From Lutjanus erythropterus (taxonomy: Eukaryota; Chordata; Actinopteri; Lutjaniformes; Lutjanidae), in assembly GCA_020091685.1 (NCBI GenBank), contig CM034592.1, positions 37,540,705 to 37,604,704 on the forward strand: a DNA stretch of 64,000 nucleotides, in the 5' to 3' direction. The stretch's first letter is position 1; the number at the start of each line of letters is the position of its first letter. The position numbers were made by a program, and so were the translations under genes. The notes below the pieces were generated by a model. The model saw only the letters and a list, made by a program, of their open reading frames with translations. It was not told where the DNA came from and ran no database searches. This document shows, piece by piece, positions 13,046-26,005 of the stretch.

Positions 13046-16007
13046 TTTTTCAATCAAGATAAATAAATAAATAGTCACATATATCTTGGTATATCACAGT
13101 CAACATTACTCCAGTCCAGATGGTGGTGGTGCAGCTGAAGCTCTTTGGTAACTGCCAGAAACACTGAAAGAATGAATTTAGTTCCAAAACATAACAATAG
13201 TGTTAGCTAACAACTACCTATGAATTAAAACACATAGCTGACTCTCAGTCTGCTCCCTCGCCCACACAGATCATTCAGACGGATCAAGGATGAGATAAAC
13301 ATAGAGTAGGCTTTGAAGTCTTTTTTTCTGTGTTCCTACCCAACAGGTGGAACGACAACTAATTTCATTTTCATTTCAGTGTCATTCAGCTGCTGTTGAC
13401 CCTGTGAGTAGACATTTCCACAGAGCGCTTACATAGTTGTACCTATATTGAACGCAGCAATTCGATTTCAGTCCACCTCAAATGGTTCTTCGGTTGCATT
13501 TTTTTCTTTGCAAAAACAAGTTTAACAAAAAAGCAATCCAATACACCAGAGATGTCTGAAGGGACTCAGAGTAAATAGGGTCTTATATAACTACTTAGGA
13601 TATTGCTTTAAGGTCAGTATCAAGGACAACATATTTTCCACAGACCACAATAAATGTTCTTTTAAAATTCAGGCAGATTCCCTTTGTGTGGTCCATGTCA
13701 TGTAACAGAAGAACTCGACTGGTTTGCCATTAATACCACATGTTCATATGACCTCAGTGAGCTCCTCATTTCATTCTCTCTTCCCAGTGTCTCGCAGCTG
13801 ATGAGGATATATATTTAACCCATGAATAATATTTAAGCCCAATAACGGCAATATCCTCTCTGCTGCAGAACCTGGGATGGAAATAAACAATACAGCTTAG
13901 TATGGCTTCCACAAACAGATATGCAACCTGAGCCCGTGTGCTCTTAACGAAAACAGCCTCCCTTTCTCGTGGCGGGGTTTGCATCTTAAAAGCTCGGCTG
14001 CACTCTCATCCTGTGAGAGCCAAAGAAAACAAAAACCCCCCGACTTCTAAGATGTCACTTGGCTTGAGTTGGTTTGGCTCTGCTGTAAAGCTGCCAGACC
14101 TTGCAACTCACCCAAATGTCTCTCCTGTAAGTATTTACATATGGGCTTGATTTTAAGTTTCAGTTCAGGCGATGATTTTATTCATGCTGAGAGGAAGTAC
14201 ACATGTAAATGTCCCCGGACCCCCGCTTTTCCCCCGCAGATTAGGAAACATAGCAAAGCAGATGATTACTATGTTTATGTGGTGATGGCGGTCCAATCTT
14301 AAAAAACTATGTCCATATGTGGGCAGCCGGTCTGTGCCCTCTGAATTCACCCAGTTAACCTAAACATATGGATGATGACCCGGGAGGCATGGAACACTCT
14401 GTTCAACCAATCATTTCCAATCTGCCACTCTGACAAGGTTTCATCTGTCCCCGAAGACCGGCCTGACCGACTTGAACCACGAAACACGAGGAGGTGGATC
14501 ATTTATCCTAAAACAAACTCGTCTTAAACCCTGTTCACATGTGACTAGTCTTACCAGAGAACCCTGTATCTGTGTTTTGTGTATCGCATTCGTACAGGAT
14601 AAACAAAGTTTGTATTTTACTCTAATTTACCGACATAATCCCCTCAGTGTGATGTCTCATTTTCAACTCAGTGTAACTTAATGTAAACCCATCCACAGCT
14701 GTACAGACACACTGGACTGTCAACTTAGTATGAGGACGGAGAAAGTCTGGAGGTGGATGGAGTTACATGTGTCACATGACTTTTGCCTTTTGAGTCAGTT
14801 TTCAGTGAGACGTGACTTTCATCTTTGGAGTCACTTGGGTGCCATCACATGATGTCATAACATAGTTACTGTAACCCCAAACATGGTCTTATCCTCATCC
14901 TACCCAAGTAGTTTTTGTGCCTAAAACTAACTAAACTGCAAGTATTTAAAAACATTATGCACGTGTTAAAAAGGCTTTCTGGCTGTATTAGATACACCTG
15001 CTAAAAGGGTACCTTGTGCTTCATTATCAGACACAGAGGGGCAGTGAGAAATATTTTGTGTGTGATGAGTTGGGATCTGAATGAGTTGGATGTGAAGACT
15101 CTGTGTAACACCAATGTTTCAGAAGTTGTGCGTCTGTTTTCTAGTAGCCACATTAATAATATAATTTGGAGGTTTTTTCCCACTTTTTCATGTGTTGCAA
15201 GCATAAATACACATTTGCAACTAACCTTCTCTGTCATCTTCATTTATTTTAAATGTCAATGGGTCTATAGCTCATATCTGAGCTAGCTGTTGCCTGCTAT
15301 TCAACATATTATGAGCCGCGATCAAATTGCATACTTGTTCAGTTTTTAGAAAACTGAAAACAGATGCTATAATATGCTTTTTAGGGTTTTCCCTTTTCTT
15401 TAATGCGTTACGTAGGTTTTCGTGTGTGTAAAAGGTCTTCACAAATACAAAGACAAAAAGCTATGTCATGAAGAGTTACTCACTCCAGAACTGCCTGAAA
15501 CATCACATTTGTAATCCAATAATTTTTTCATTACTTGGTGACATCACTATCTAATATATTTGCATAATGTAGTTAGTGCTAGTTTGCTACAGGGATGTAC
15601 TAAGAAAAACAGGCCTCTATTCATTCCCACAGGAGCTGCTCAGAGGTGCATGAAGCCAACTTCCATATTGAAGCTTCCACTTATGCTTTTGCATTGTGCT
15701 GCCCATAGATCCAGCACAGCAGAGACTTCCTTTGGCCGAGTGGCTGACTTCTGGTTAAGCATCAGTTAACTTGAGTGGGATAAAATTATTTAATTGTGCG
15801 ACTCCTCTAGACCTTACAAATGTTGTTGGATTGAATTAATCGAATTCTGATACTGAAACGAGTCATTTCACAGGTTTTGTGACGTATCCACTGGAGGCTT
15901 CTTTCACAGTGTAAGTCTATGGGAAAAAGTCTTTTTGGGCCTCAGTGCATAATGTGACAGAGGGTGAATAGAAATGTTGCAGCGATGATTAGTAGGCGAA
16001 AAATAGT

Positions 16008-16164
16008 GGGTTTTTTTATGCCTTTAATTTATAGGACAGCTGAAAATATGACAGGAAAGGGGGGAGAGACAGAGAGAGAGAGAGAGAGTGGGAGAATGAC
16101 ATGCAGCAAAGGGCCACAGGTGGGAGTCGAACCCAGAGGACTCACAGCCTCAGTGTATGGACAT
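16008..16164 (-). repeat. tRNA-derived SINE (minus orientation)
   Basis: Read on the minus strand, the block has a GGGTTCGACTCCCA promoter B-box-like motif (about 16126-16139), then GGCCCTTTGCTGCATGTCAT, a CT-rich run (AG-rich on the plus strand, 16069-16088), and a tail TGTCCTATAAATTAAAGGC followed by ATAAAAAAACC. This order is that of a tRNA-derived SINE common in percomorph fish. The A box is degraded and the 5' end is approximate. Confidence 0.75.
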
Positions 16165-17589
16165 TAAGATAATAGACAAGCTCTGCAATTATTACACATT
16201 GCTAGAGCTCCCCAAGTAAGACTAGTCACATGCAAACACATGATATTTTGCTGGAAACCAGTGAGTCATCCTGCATACAAAAATCTGATTTAGAGTAAAG
16301 TCTTGTGGTTCACATAAAACTACCAAAAATAAAGAAGTCACAATTTGGCAGGAAACTACACATTAATCTTCCATTACATTGGAAAAGCAGCACAGAATGA
16401 AAATACACGCAAGACTAGACCTAAAGTAGATGTCCACAGATTTTGGCACAACCTTGACTCAATATTGTGACACGGGGCATGCAGCGACATAAGGTCCAGA
16501 CAACTGGCCACCTTTAAGGTTGAGTGGCCGTGCATATGGTCCGATTGAGGATGACAGCCGAGGAGAGTGGGCATTGATTAGCCCATATATCCATCACGGC
16601 TCTGTGAATGCTAATGAGACGCAGCTCAGGATAGAGCCGAGCTGCAGGAGGAGGAGGAGGAGGAGGGGTCAGCGAGGTGGGGATGTGTATTACAGGACGG
16701 GACTAATCATTCAGCCATCACATTAACTACAGTCACAAAGAGAGGCATATTGATCACAGCCACTAGATACGCTGTATGTTGGCAAGTGCCCACACCTAAA
16801 CGCAATTACTAACTGGGTCGGAGGAGGGGTCACAGCATGTTGAGAGAGCGTGTGTGTTTTTTGAGGGTTATTGTTAAAAGCCTTCCAATTGCAGCAGCCA
16901 GATTTTCAGCTCGCTCTAACCTTCAGCTGCATGGCAATCTTCCAAGTCTCCATACCACAGTTTCTACAACTTGACCATAGTCTCCGTTCCGTCTCCGCAT
17001 GTTCACTTCTTTTCTCTCTCCTTGAGGACATGGTTTCCTGTTCTCCGTTTCCTGTCCTCCTCCGTACGCCCCCACTGTCCCTCCAATCATTCCCATTGTT
17101 TGTCAGGTTCCCATGGCCCACCAACAAAAGCAGTGGGAGGGGGACAGTGGAACAATTCATGGCACCCGTATGGTCTTCATTTTCCTGACCGCAATGCAGT
17201 CACAGTCCTCTTGTGTGTTTTTTGTGTGACGGAGCAGGAGGAGGAAAAGAAACGGAGGGAAGAGAGGACAAAGAGAGTTAGACAGAGAGAAAGAGCGGCT
17301 AAATAAAACTGCAGCCAGGAAAAGCGGAGAGATGGTTGGACACCTTTCTGCTTTATCACAAAATCGCCTCTCTTAATACCACTTACTATTCCAGTTACTC
17401 TCAGACATCTAATGGCGTTCCGCTCTGAAGACCCTCAGGTCCAGCTCGCTTCTTGCAGTTATGAAAATCCTTTCAATTTAGCGTCAAACACACCTTTTCT
17501 TCCTGTGCCCCTCCCTTCCCCTTCCTCTGAAACTCCATTCTAATGATTTCAATCACTAAATCTCCCCTTCCTGGCCCCCCTTAGAAACC

Positions 17590-17770
17590 GTGACTTTGAA
17601 AAGTCCAAGTCATTTAGCCGTGCACTGGAGAATTTCCCCACCCGGTCAACTCTCAATAAGCCATAATGAATCCACTATTTGCACATGAGAGTATTTGACT
17701 AAGGCTTTATTTGCCGCGAGCTTAACATTTTCAACCATTTCTAGGGAAATTCTGCTGCTGAGTAGCTGCG
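17590..17770. promoter_or_regulatory. Candidate conserved non-coding block
   Basis: A non-repetitive stretch with mixed composition (AGCCATAATGAATCCACTAT, GACTAAGGCTTTATTTGCCG) next to a repeat-rich zone. It looks less eroded than its surroundings, but no specific factor site can be asserted. Confidence 0.25.
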
Positions 17771-17864
17771 GTCACTGAGGAAATGTGCCGGTCCGTTTTT
17801 ATTTTGTCCAACACTGCTCCCATTTTTCATAACTTGAAGTAAAAGATCTCAGACTTCCCCTGTG

Positions 17865-18240
17865 CAAATTGAATCAAATTTTATTAAAATCTGTGATAGT
17901 GAACACTTATTTGCCAAGATAATCTATCCACCTGACAAGTGTGGCATATAGAGATGCTTATGAAACAGCACAATCACTCCTCATGCCTAAACCTGAACAA
18001 TGAAGGCAACCAGGACTAGCCAATCAGAGGCAGAGTACGACCGATCATGAGTTTGCCTCCCTGGGAAAAAATAGGTGTCTGTAGCCCCTACATGAAACAG
18101 TCATAATTCAGTGCCTAATAAATTTCATTTTAAGATAAAAGTGGACATTTTAGAGCAGCCTATACTGTGTTCAGTCCAGGACACACCTGTGCAGTAATCA
18201 GATGTAATCAGATTACAGTTATATTTAGTGAAAAGTGGGA
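17865..18240. mobile_element. Fragment of the same long-armed Tc1-like family
   Basis: GCCAAGATAATCTATCCACC and TGACAAGTGTGGCATATAGA match the left arm of the copy at 44266. From about 18120 the inverted arm follows, with TTTTAGAGCAGCC and GGACACACCTGTGCAGTAAT. The two arms face each other with little between them, so the copy is an internally deleted fold-back. Confidence 0.6.
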
Positions 18241-19019
18241 TTATTAGGAGGCGTGCAATTTTAAAATACATTTTAAAATAAAGAACAATATACCACTATG
18301 TGCAGTGCAACACTTCACATCTCACAACACCACTCTGGTCACAGTGAAACCAGCTAATCTGATAGTTGCAAATTCAGTATCCTGTGAAAAATTACTTTCT
18401 CTATAGATGAAGATGAGGAAGTACCAGAAGTAAACAAGCCGCCATTGCTGCAGTAGCATCTCCCTACAGTATGCGCGTTTGAATGCGAGCTGTCATGAGA
18501 GGCGTGCAATTTTCTATTTTTACTTTTTCTACTTTTTATGTAATGTTACTTTTGACATCGATGTCAAAGAAGTCGGGAAGAATCCGTGCAGTTCTCGGCT
18601 GCTCCAATAGTAGTGTCAAACTTCAACTTTGGGGAAAAAAAATAATAATTCAAAATACACAAGCCTTTATTTCATGAAGAGTGCCACTGTCTAAGGCCAC
18701 ACAATCTACATGTAGAGTCACTGTGCGTTTGCCAGAACAGGCCTTTGTTCCCAAAAAATCTTGAATGCCTATAAAAATATAAATTAATATTTTTTACATA
18801 TATATATTACACAGTACCTCATCACTTATCTACTACACTTATCTATTTCTTCATTATCTATTTCTAGCTGTTGTCACAATGAATTAAAGTTGATTTAAGT
18901 TTTGCAAACCTTGGGTTTCCTTCTGGACAGAACCAGAAGACACCAGGTGACAGAAACTATGACATCCCACTGCAGTAGCAAAGTGGTCGCCAGATTCAGG
19001 TGTCACATTGTGAAAAAAT

Positions 19020-19066
19020 AGGTGCAAAAACAAAAGTGCTGCGTTGATATTTTTGTTGAGTGTACT
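19020..19066. repeat. Terminal fragment of a Tc1-like element
   Basis: GCAAAAACAAAAGTGCTGCG and TTGATATTTTTGTTGAGTGT form the terminus typical of the family at 44266 (whose right end reads GCATTTATATTTTTGTTTAG). It may be the displaced end of the fragment at 17865-18240 or an independent remnant. Confidence 0.6.
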
Positions 19067-19162
19067 TAGCGTCACTGAGCTAATTCTCTTACAGTGATTG
19101 AACAGCTTGAGAACAGTGTTGAGGCAGCTGCAGGCATCAGATTTGTGAAGCCTCCGTTAAAG

Positions 19163-19346
19163 CAGTGGCCCCTTAGAGGCGCATCAGAAATCACAGGGGG
19201 TCCTCAAGACTTGATCTGCTCTGAGGGCCTCAAAATCAGATTTGCACGTTAACTAAAGTCATAGTTTACACAAAAGTCTCGATACAGAACAATTTAAAAT
19301 GATACATTTCTTTGTCCTCAAAGGAAAAGAAGGTTGGGAACCACTG
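19163..19346. mobile_element. Short hAT-like MITE with 8-bp target duplication
   Basis: The 184-bp element starts CAGTGGCCCC and ends GGTTGGGAACCACTG, giving inverse CAGTGG termini. The immediately flanking octamers are CGTTAAAG on the left and AGTTAAAG on the right, seven of eight identical, as expected for a hAT 8-bp duplication. There is no coding capacity. The GGGAACCACTG end is the end type of a frequent vertebrate hAT MITE. Confidence 0.8.
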
Positions 19347-19853
19347 AGTTAAAGGACAGTTTCTCCACTAGACAGAGAGCAACCTAAGGTGAAATCTTGT
19401 GGTGCACATTAAAGGGTTTAATCAAATATTAAAATATTACTGCGCACTCCACAACTTAATGGGAAGCATCCAGTTCCACTCTGTATGCCATTGTAGTCCT
19501 TCTGAGCATTACTGTGCTCTGCAGAAACATTTCCTCAGAAAATCAATTCCACTCAACACCTGTTATGTGTTTGAGGCTGTCGCAGGGTAAGCAAAGGTAT
19601 AATGTCATTCTACAGTCTGTTTGCTGCTTACTTACTCACCAGGCTACAGTAGAATAGTGATAAAAATCTGCAGTTCTTCCTACAAAAAGTGGAACAGAAT
19701 ATAAAATCTGGAGAAATGGGTTTGTAGTCTTTTTTAGAAGTCTAAACCATATACAAAACTAACTATATAACTATAAAACCCCGACGACATTTATCAAGCC
19801 TCACAGTAGTTGAGGCAGGTATGGAAAGTGTTTTGTACTCACATGTTCTGTAG

Positions 19854-20956
19854 CAGAGGTGTGAACTCAAAACTTGTAACTTGACTTGAATTTTAACATC
19901 AATGACTCATGAGTTTACTTGGACTTGCCTTTTGACTTGAAAGCACTTGATGCATTCATCTAAACCCAAAGATTAAGATTATTTAATTTCCATTCATTTC
20001 CTGAATCAACAAACGTTAACGCCAATCATTCTCAGCTATTCCCCAGATCTACTTTGTTTGAACCAATCCAACATCATCCAATCAGGAGAGGACCATGAAG
20101 AACTAACGTTTTGATACTGAGCTCCAGTTGGAAAAAATGATACCAAAGATAATTTTGTTCACTTACAAAAACTATGAGGTGGTCAACAAAAAACAGATTA
20201 CAATATGCAAAATGTGCGGGTTGAAAATTACCAATGGCAATTCAACATCTTCCAACTATATTTGAAGTTGCACAAAGATCACTAAGTCAAGGCTAATATT
20301 AACAAAGTCTGTGCCTGAAGATCCATTCTAACGTTCTATTTGGTACGCTAAAACAGTATGTGAGATTTTTTTCCATGCCAAAACCTTACTATTAAACCAA
20401 AAGTATGCTAGGTGCATACTTTCTCCAGGGCAATATTACAGTGTGCAAGCACTTCACACTATTTCACCATAAGTATCCCACAATGCAATGCAATAGTGAT
20501 GACAACAACACATAACAGATAGATGCAGACAGTGACCAAAGCAGGTCTGGCCCAAAGTCATTAATGCTTCAGTTTAAATGTAATTAATGTTTCACTTTTG
20601 TTTTTTAAATTAGTTCATTATTGGCACAGGTTTTAACTGTCAAGAATGTTCTCAGGTTCTCTGTTCTCTGTTCCTCCAAACAGATGCTATTTATTTACAC
20701 AAAAGTATGTTGAATGACGGTCCACATTTTGGGTATGTAGTACGTAGTTTGTGATTTTGGACGCAGCAACAGTGAGCTAATGCTTAGCTACCGTTAGCTT
20801 AACAGCTAAGTAACTTTGTAAATCAATGAGGCTGGAAACGCACTGTTACATTATGACTTGTTTAAGATTCGAAAGTCAGAGTTTATGACTTGGGACTTCT
20901 CAGTCTCAACTTCAGATGAGAACAGAAAGGTGACCAATGACTTGGTCCTACCTCTG
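19854..20956. mobile_element. hAT-like element with CAGAGGT termini and decayed BED-finger remnant
   Basis: The element starts CAGAGGTGTGAACTC and ends GACTTGGTCCTACCTCTG, so both ends present CAGAGGT, a typical hAT-like terminus. Flanking octamers TTCTGTAG and CTCTGTCA agree at five consecutive positions, compatible with an eroded 8-bp duplication. CTTGACTT and GACTTG motifs near both ends fit a common teleost hAT family. At about 20150-20285 a frame reads ICKMCGLKITNGNSTSSNY and then, after a frameshift, LKLHKDH, resembling a BED zinc finger. A further small repeat (TACGTAGT-type ends) may be nested at about 20320-20765. Confidence 0.7.
20150..20285 (+). pseudogene. Remnant of a BED-type zinc finger (hAT transposase or ZBED-like)
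   Basis: Translation from about 20151 gives KIILFTYKNYEVVNKKQ, then ITICKMCGLKITNGNSTSSN, followed by a stop; a one-base shift restores LKLHKDH. The C-x2-C pair, the N-S-T-S-S-N run and the closing histidine pair follow the general pattern of BED fingers at the N-terminus of hAT transposases. The reading frame is short and broken, so it is a fossil. The match is by eye and could be coincidental. Confidence 0.45.
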
Positions 20957-22009
20957 CTCTGTCAGCTTCTGTTTTCTCCTGCAAGTTTCTAATGCCGGTG
21001 GATATTGTTGAGAGTGAAAACAACATTGACAATTTGACAAAATGACTCTAATCTGCTTCTTTTCAGTCAATCACATCTAGCAAAACCATTTCCACTGCAA
21101 ACCTTCTGTTTACTGTGATCGCTGCTCTATATCACAGCGAATAAAAGAATTTAAACACAGTGATTGCATGGCATTAGTCCCCTGTTCAGTAATTAGAGTA
21201 GGTGAACCTTCCCATGGTTCCTCTAATGCACAAAGTGGATGAAAGGCGGTAAACACGGTTACTGCTGGGAATATAATTAAAGCATTTAAGGCCTGATCAT
21301 GTACATCTGTGTGGCGGTGGCGTTATCAACGGGTGAAAAATCAAAACCTACACCACAGGTTTCTACAGCAGGCCTGTAGTTAACCCCTTGTATCAAGTAT
21401 AAACCCAGATTAACACTAAGTACTGCTACGAAAACAATATGATATAATATATATTTCAGCTTTGTTCAGTTCAGCTCAGCTCAGTCAGTATCAATGACTG
21501 TCATTCACTCATTTTTTCTAAGATAAGTGATTACTTCATCATTCAAACATGCATCATACATCAGTGAGTGATCTCTCCATTAGAAGCTTGTGTAGTAGCT
21601 TTCTGGTTCACGTTTCTTTCAGCTCAGTATAAAACGAGGCCTGCATAAACACTGTTTATTGTCTCACTGTCTGCTACAGAGTTATTATACCATGACTGTT
21701 TCTCTTGCAGTCTTTCAGTAAGCTTTTAACCAGAAGGCACCATATGTCAGCTGAGCTGTTACATACATTAAAACAGCTACAGTGACATTGTCGGTCGCTC
21801 TAATGCTAAAAGCTACAGTTTGGTCTGTGACAATGAGAATTCAGTAAAGTCAGTCAACCCTGTGGATTTGCTGTTATAGGTTTGTTTGTACATGAACCAA
21901 ATTAATTTTTACTCTCTCTACTTAACCAAACCACCTCATTTATGAGCCTTAACTTAACTGTGTAGCATTTTTAATGTTTTCATACCTCTGCACCAATGAC
22001 AGCAGTTTC

Positions 22010-22490
22010 TGGGTTGTCCGTCTGTACCTTCTTGCGAGAACGATATCTCAAGAACACCTTGAAGGAATTTCTTCGAACTTGGTTCAAGTGTCCACTTGGA
22101 CTCAAGGGTGAACTGATTACATTTTACTGGTCAAAGGTCACTGACCTCATGCCCGTCCCAGTCTCATGAACACAATATCTCAAGAACACTTGTAGACCAC
22201 TGTGATCTTTCATTTGTCCTGTTCCTGTGATCTGATATCTTAGGAACACCTGGGGGGGAAATTTCTTCAAAGTTGGCACAAATGCCCACTTGGACTGAAG
22301 ATGAACTAATTAGAAATTGGAGGTCAAAGATCACTGTGACCTTACAAAACATGTTTTTGGACATAACTCAAGAAGTCATACGCTAATTATGACAAAAGTT
22401 TCACATAAATGTCTGCTAGGATAAAATGATGAAATTATGACATTTTATATCCAGAAGTTCAACTTTACTGTGACATAATAATGTTCTAAA
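22010..22490. repeat. Degenerate tandem dispersed repeat (ATATCTCAAGAACAC units)
   Basis: The motifs ATATCTCAAGAACACCTTG, AATTTCTTCGAACTTGG, GTGTCCACTTGGACTCAAGG and TGGTCAAAGGTCACTG recur with changes, as in ATATCTTAGGAACACCTGG, AATTTCTTCAAAGTTGG, TGCCCACTTGGACTGAAG and GAGGTCAAAGATCACTG. At least two diverged units follow each other. This matches a repeat common in teleost genomes, by recollection. Short frames inside are not coding. Confidence 0.65.
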
Positions 22491-23860
22491 AAAAACACTT
22501 CTCTATCAGTGCTCTGTAAAACCTGTAAGGACAGCGTTGATTTTATTCACTGGAACCAGACATGCCAATATAGTCATGACCATTTTGCCAAAGAATATAT
22601 TTAATACCTTTTATTAAATTCCTTCCTCACCACATATATTACATGATTCTGGACAGACATGGATGAAAACTGCAATTTGACTGGCTGGCGGAGACGTACA
22701 ACCACAAGGCGGTAATTCTACTTCTCAATATGTGTTCATGTTGATTTAATATCTCAGGCTGTGCTGGCTGGTTTGTAATCTCAGGCTGAGTCTTTGTCAA
22801 GCTTGTTAAGATTTGTCTCGGATCATCACACGAGCAGAGCCACACCACCGAACTTAAATGCACAGTATTGCTGCAATAAATGGAGAAAGTGTTGATGTGG
22901 CTGTACTGACTGAAATGCTAATCTTGCACTCACTGTGTCCCACTAGCATTTTGCTAACAAGTGCAAACTGTGTCATCAGTGCCACTGAAAGTTGCATCTT
23001 TCCGCACCTCCTGCCTTGAGACTAGAATGGGTTTAAATAAGGATCAGTAAGAGATAATGGCTTTTACCTGGATTCACCTCATTAGCGTACGTCATTTAAA
23101 GTGTAAAAGCCCCTTTTGTATTCAGGCCAGAGTTACCCACAGGGTCATATTACTCAGCTAAAAATCAACCACCTAAGGCAACAAAAATGTGGCAGATGAT
23201 GAAAGAAATGTCCTGTTATATCTGGAATAGGAGTGGCCTAATCAAGAGACACTGACAGACACATCCATATCCTGCGTGGAGCCTGCATGGTGAGACTGTT
23301 GGTTATCCCTGTGACCTTTCACCCCGGTTACACCCTTCCTGTGGCAGGCGTGACCTTTGCATTGGCCCTGCTGCCGGAGTGATCCGCTGATGGCATTTAT
23401 TGTCATGCCCCATTTCCACTCAGCCTGTCCATTTGGGGGTGATGGAATAGGATTCAAGAGGTGACCTGTGCTCCTCCGAGGCTCCTGGGAGTCTGAATCA
23501 TGGCTGCTCACTCTGTCAGTGTAATGACAAACTCTGGCCTTTAGACACTCTGCACTTAAAGCAGTAATGATGGATTTCTCGCTTTCTTCACCCAAACATG
23601 CTGCTCACTTCCTGAACACGTGCTAAATGTATTTTTCGCTCTGTGTTATTCTTGGTCTTCCTAAATCTGTCCCTCTTTCTTTTTCCTCATCCAACATCTC
23701 TCTCTTTTAAACTTTGTCTTTATTTTTTCTTCCCTTTGTCCCTCACTGTCTGTCTCAGTTTCTCTATTTCTCTCTTTCTGTGAGGCTATCTTGTCTTTTT
23801 CCCCACTGGCTCATCCAATGAAAGAGCTGCAGTGTTGCTATCTGCGCTCCCAATCTGGAC

Positions 23861-23885
23861 GTGTGTGTGTGTGTCTGTCTGTGTC

Positions 23886-23965
<80 letters not shown>

Positions 23966-23990
23966 TGTGTGTGTGTGTGTGTGTGTGTGT
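23861..23990. repeat. (GT)n microsatellite, 130 bp
   Basis: A nearly uninterrupted GT run with four TCTG interruptions at its left and right thirds. It generates spurious VCVCVC and THTHTH reading frames on the two strands, which should not be annotated. Confidence 0.97.
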
Positions 23991-25780
23991 CAGACAGATT
24001 GCTCCTCATAAGACTGAGGCCCCCAGGCTAATGTCACAACAGTCCTCTCACACATTTCCTCAGTCAGTCGCAGGCTGTACGACTGTGCAGTAAGCACAGC
24101 CTGCGGTGCTACCAAGTCAATCCACTTAGATCAAACAATGAGCCTTATAGGATCTTGATCATAATGTATCATTACAGTTTGCATTTCAAAGGAAAAATGA
24201 TGGACAATAAGCTAAATCAACTTCATGAACCTCGCAGAAAGAGGTCATGGTATGTCTGTCCTGGCATGATGTAAAGGATCCTACAGCAGTGAAACAAACC
24301 ACCAGGAAAGATTTGAATGGATGATACGTTCTTATAGATGTAACACATCTGCATCTGCTTTGCTTGCCCACCTCATCATTTTAAAGTGATAATTCAGTGA
24401 GTTTCTAATGGCACTTGATATATCAGAGTTGTGCCATAGACCAGAGACCTCATTCATAAAACGTTTCAGTAGTTATTTATAAAACCTCTCTAATGTGGAA
24501 ATGATCTTATCTCTAAACAAAGTCTAGACTTGACTTTAGTGGTTTTCTAGTGGTTACTGCAGTTTGGGACACATATTTGCTCAAGCCTGTGGTGAACTTT
24601 GCTTTAGCTTTATGAACAATGTGATGAGAATTATCAGTTAAACATATGAGGAATTAATTGCGACTCACTCCATAGCAACATGTTTGGCTTTGGCTTTGAT
24701 TGTAAACCCACTATTTAGTCCAGCAAATCCTACATGTTGCCTGGCATCAACCTCCTCTACCATCGCCATGATTTCGTTTTCCAAAACGTTTGATTTTCTC
24801 TTGTGGTCCATGGCTATTCCTGACTAAATCTTCATTTGTGCTGCATGATATAACGGGAAATTGCTGATTATAAGGCAGGTGCCGTTAATTTGAGATTCAT
24901 AGATCGCAGGTCGTAAGTTACAAAATCGACTTCTTAGAGTCTGTGGAAGCAAGATTTTTTATGCTCAGTATCTTTTATGAATGAAACATAAACACACTGT
25001 CAGAAATTATTATATTAAAGACTGAGTTCAAGTACAAATCTAAGAACATTTTTATAAATGAGGCCCCAGGGCTATTCAATTACAAATTCAACTGGGCCAG
25101 ATTTTAAAACCAGGAAATGTAGATGGGCCAGATATTTTCAGCAGCCTATTTAAAATCTTTTTTTAAACTTTTGGTAATGATAACTTTTAAACAAATGCAA
25201 ATGAGTGAATTAAAAGAGGGTTTCATACTAGTTTTTTTGTTTTTTTGTCTGTGAATGAACAGTTTCAGGGGAACTCGATCTCGGTCCGTGGCTCAACACT
25301 CTCATTGCAAACACATTCATTTAGAGTTTGGAGATGGCAGTAAAATAAACAAGTACCTGCCAGTCCAGACAGGATTAAACTCATAGTTTTCATTGAGAGT
25401 CAGGATTGACAGAGATGTTTTCAGTGTTAATAGCCAGGTGTTTCGAAAAAGCTACTGTGAGCAAGTGTCAGAACTCACATGAGAAAATGCTGATTTGTGA
25501 AAGATACGTGACATCCGTAAACATCCTGCCCAATCAGAAGCAAGCAACATGGCTGATTCATTTGCTCTTTCCATGCAATATATATGTGATATATTAGATT
25601 TATGTATGCAGGGCAAAGGTTGCTTCTGGGCCAAAATGTGGCCTACAGGCTGCCAGTTGAATGGGTTGACTACCAACCATTAAGGAGTCAGTATGCTTTA
25701 AACAAAGTGCTTCTCAGATTGTCTAGTAGCATCTGAAACCCCCTCACCTCACACCTTTCTGATGTCAGAAAAGCTAAAAT

Positions 25781-26005
25781 AATCAGTGGATTATTGATTA
25801 GCCGATTGGCAGAAAATTCCAAATATTCTCGGATTTTAGCTTCCCATATTTGAGGCTTTGAGGCTTCTCTTTGTCATTTAGGTTTTGGACAGGTGATCAC
25901 ATGAAACAAGCATTTTAGGTTGTTTGTTTTCACTATTTTCTGTAATTTTACAGCCAATCACTTGATTGAGAAAATAAACACCAGATTAATCAGTAAATAA
26001 AAACT
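25781..26005. repeat. GCAGCCCT-family repeat (degraded)
   Basis: GTGGATTATTGATTAGCCGA, TTTTAGCTTCCCATATTTGA, TTTTGGACAGGTGATCACAT and CTTGATTGAGAAAATAAACA correspond in order to the copies at 58795 and 59560, with substitutions and missing ends. Confidence 0.5.

Noticed and set aside
16120-16145. B-box-like GGTTCGACTCC considered as a functional tRNA gene
   Set aside because: The A box and cloverleaf are missing and the surrounding blocks are those of a SINE.
23764-24093. Reading frames of THTHTH and VCVCVC on the two strands
   Set aside because: Direct translation of a (GT)n microsatellite.
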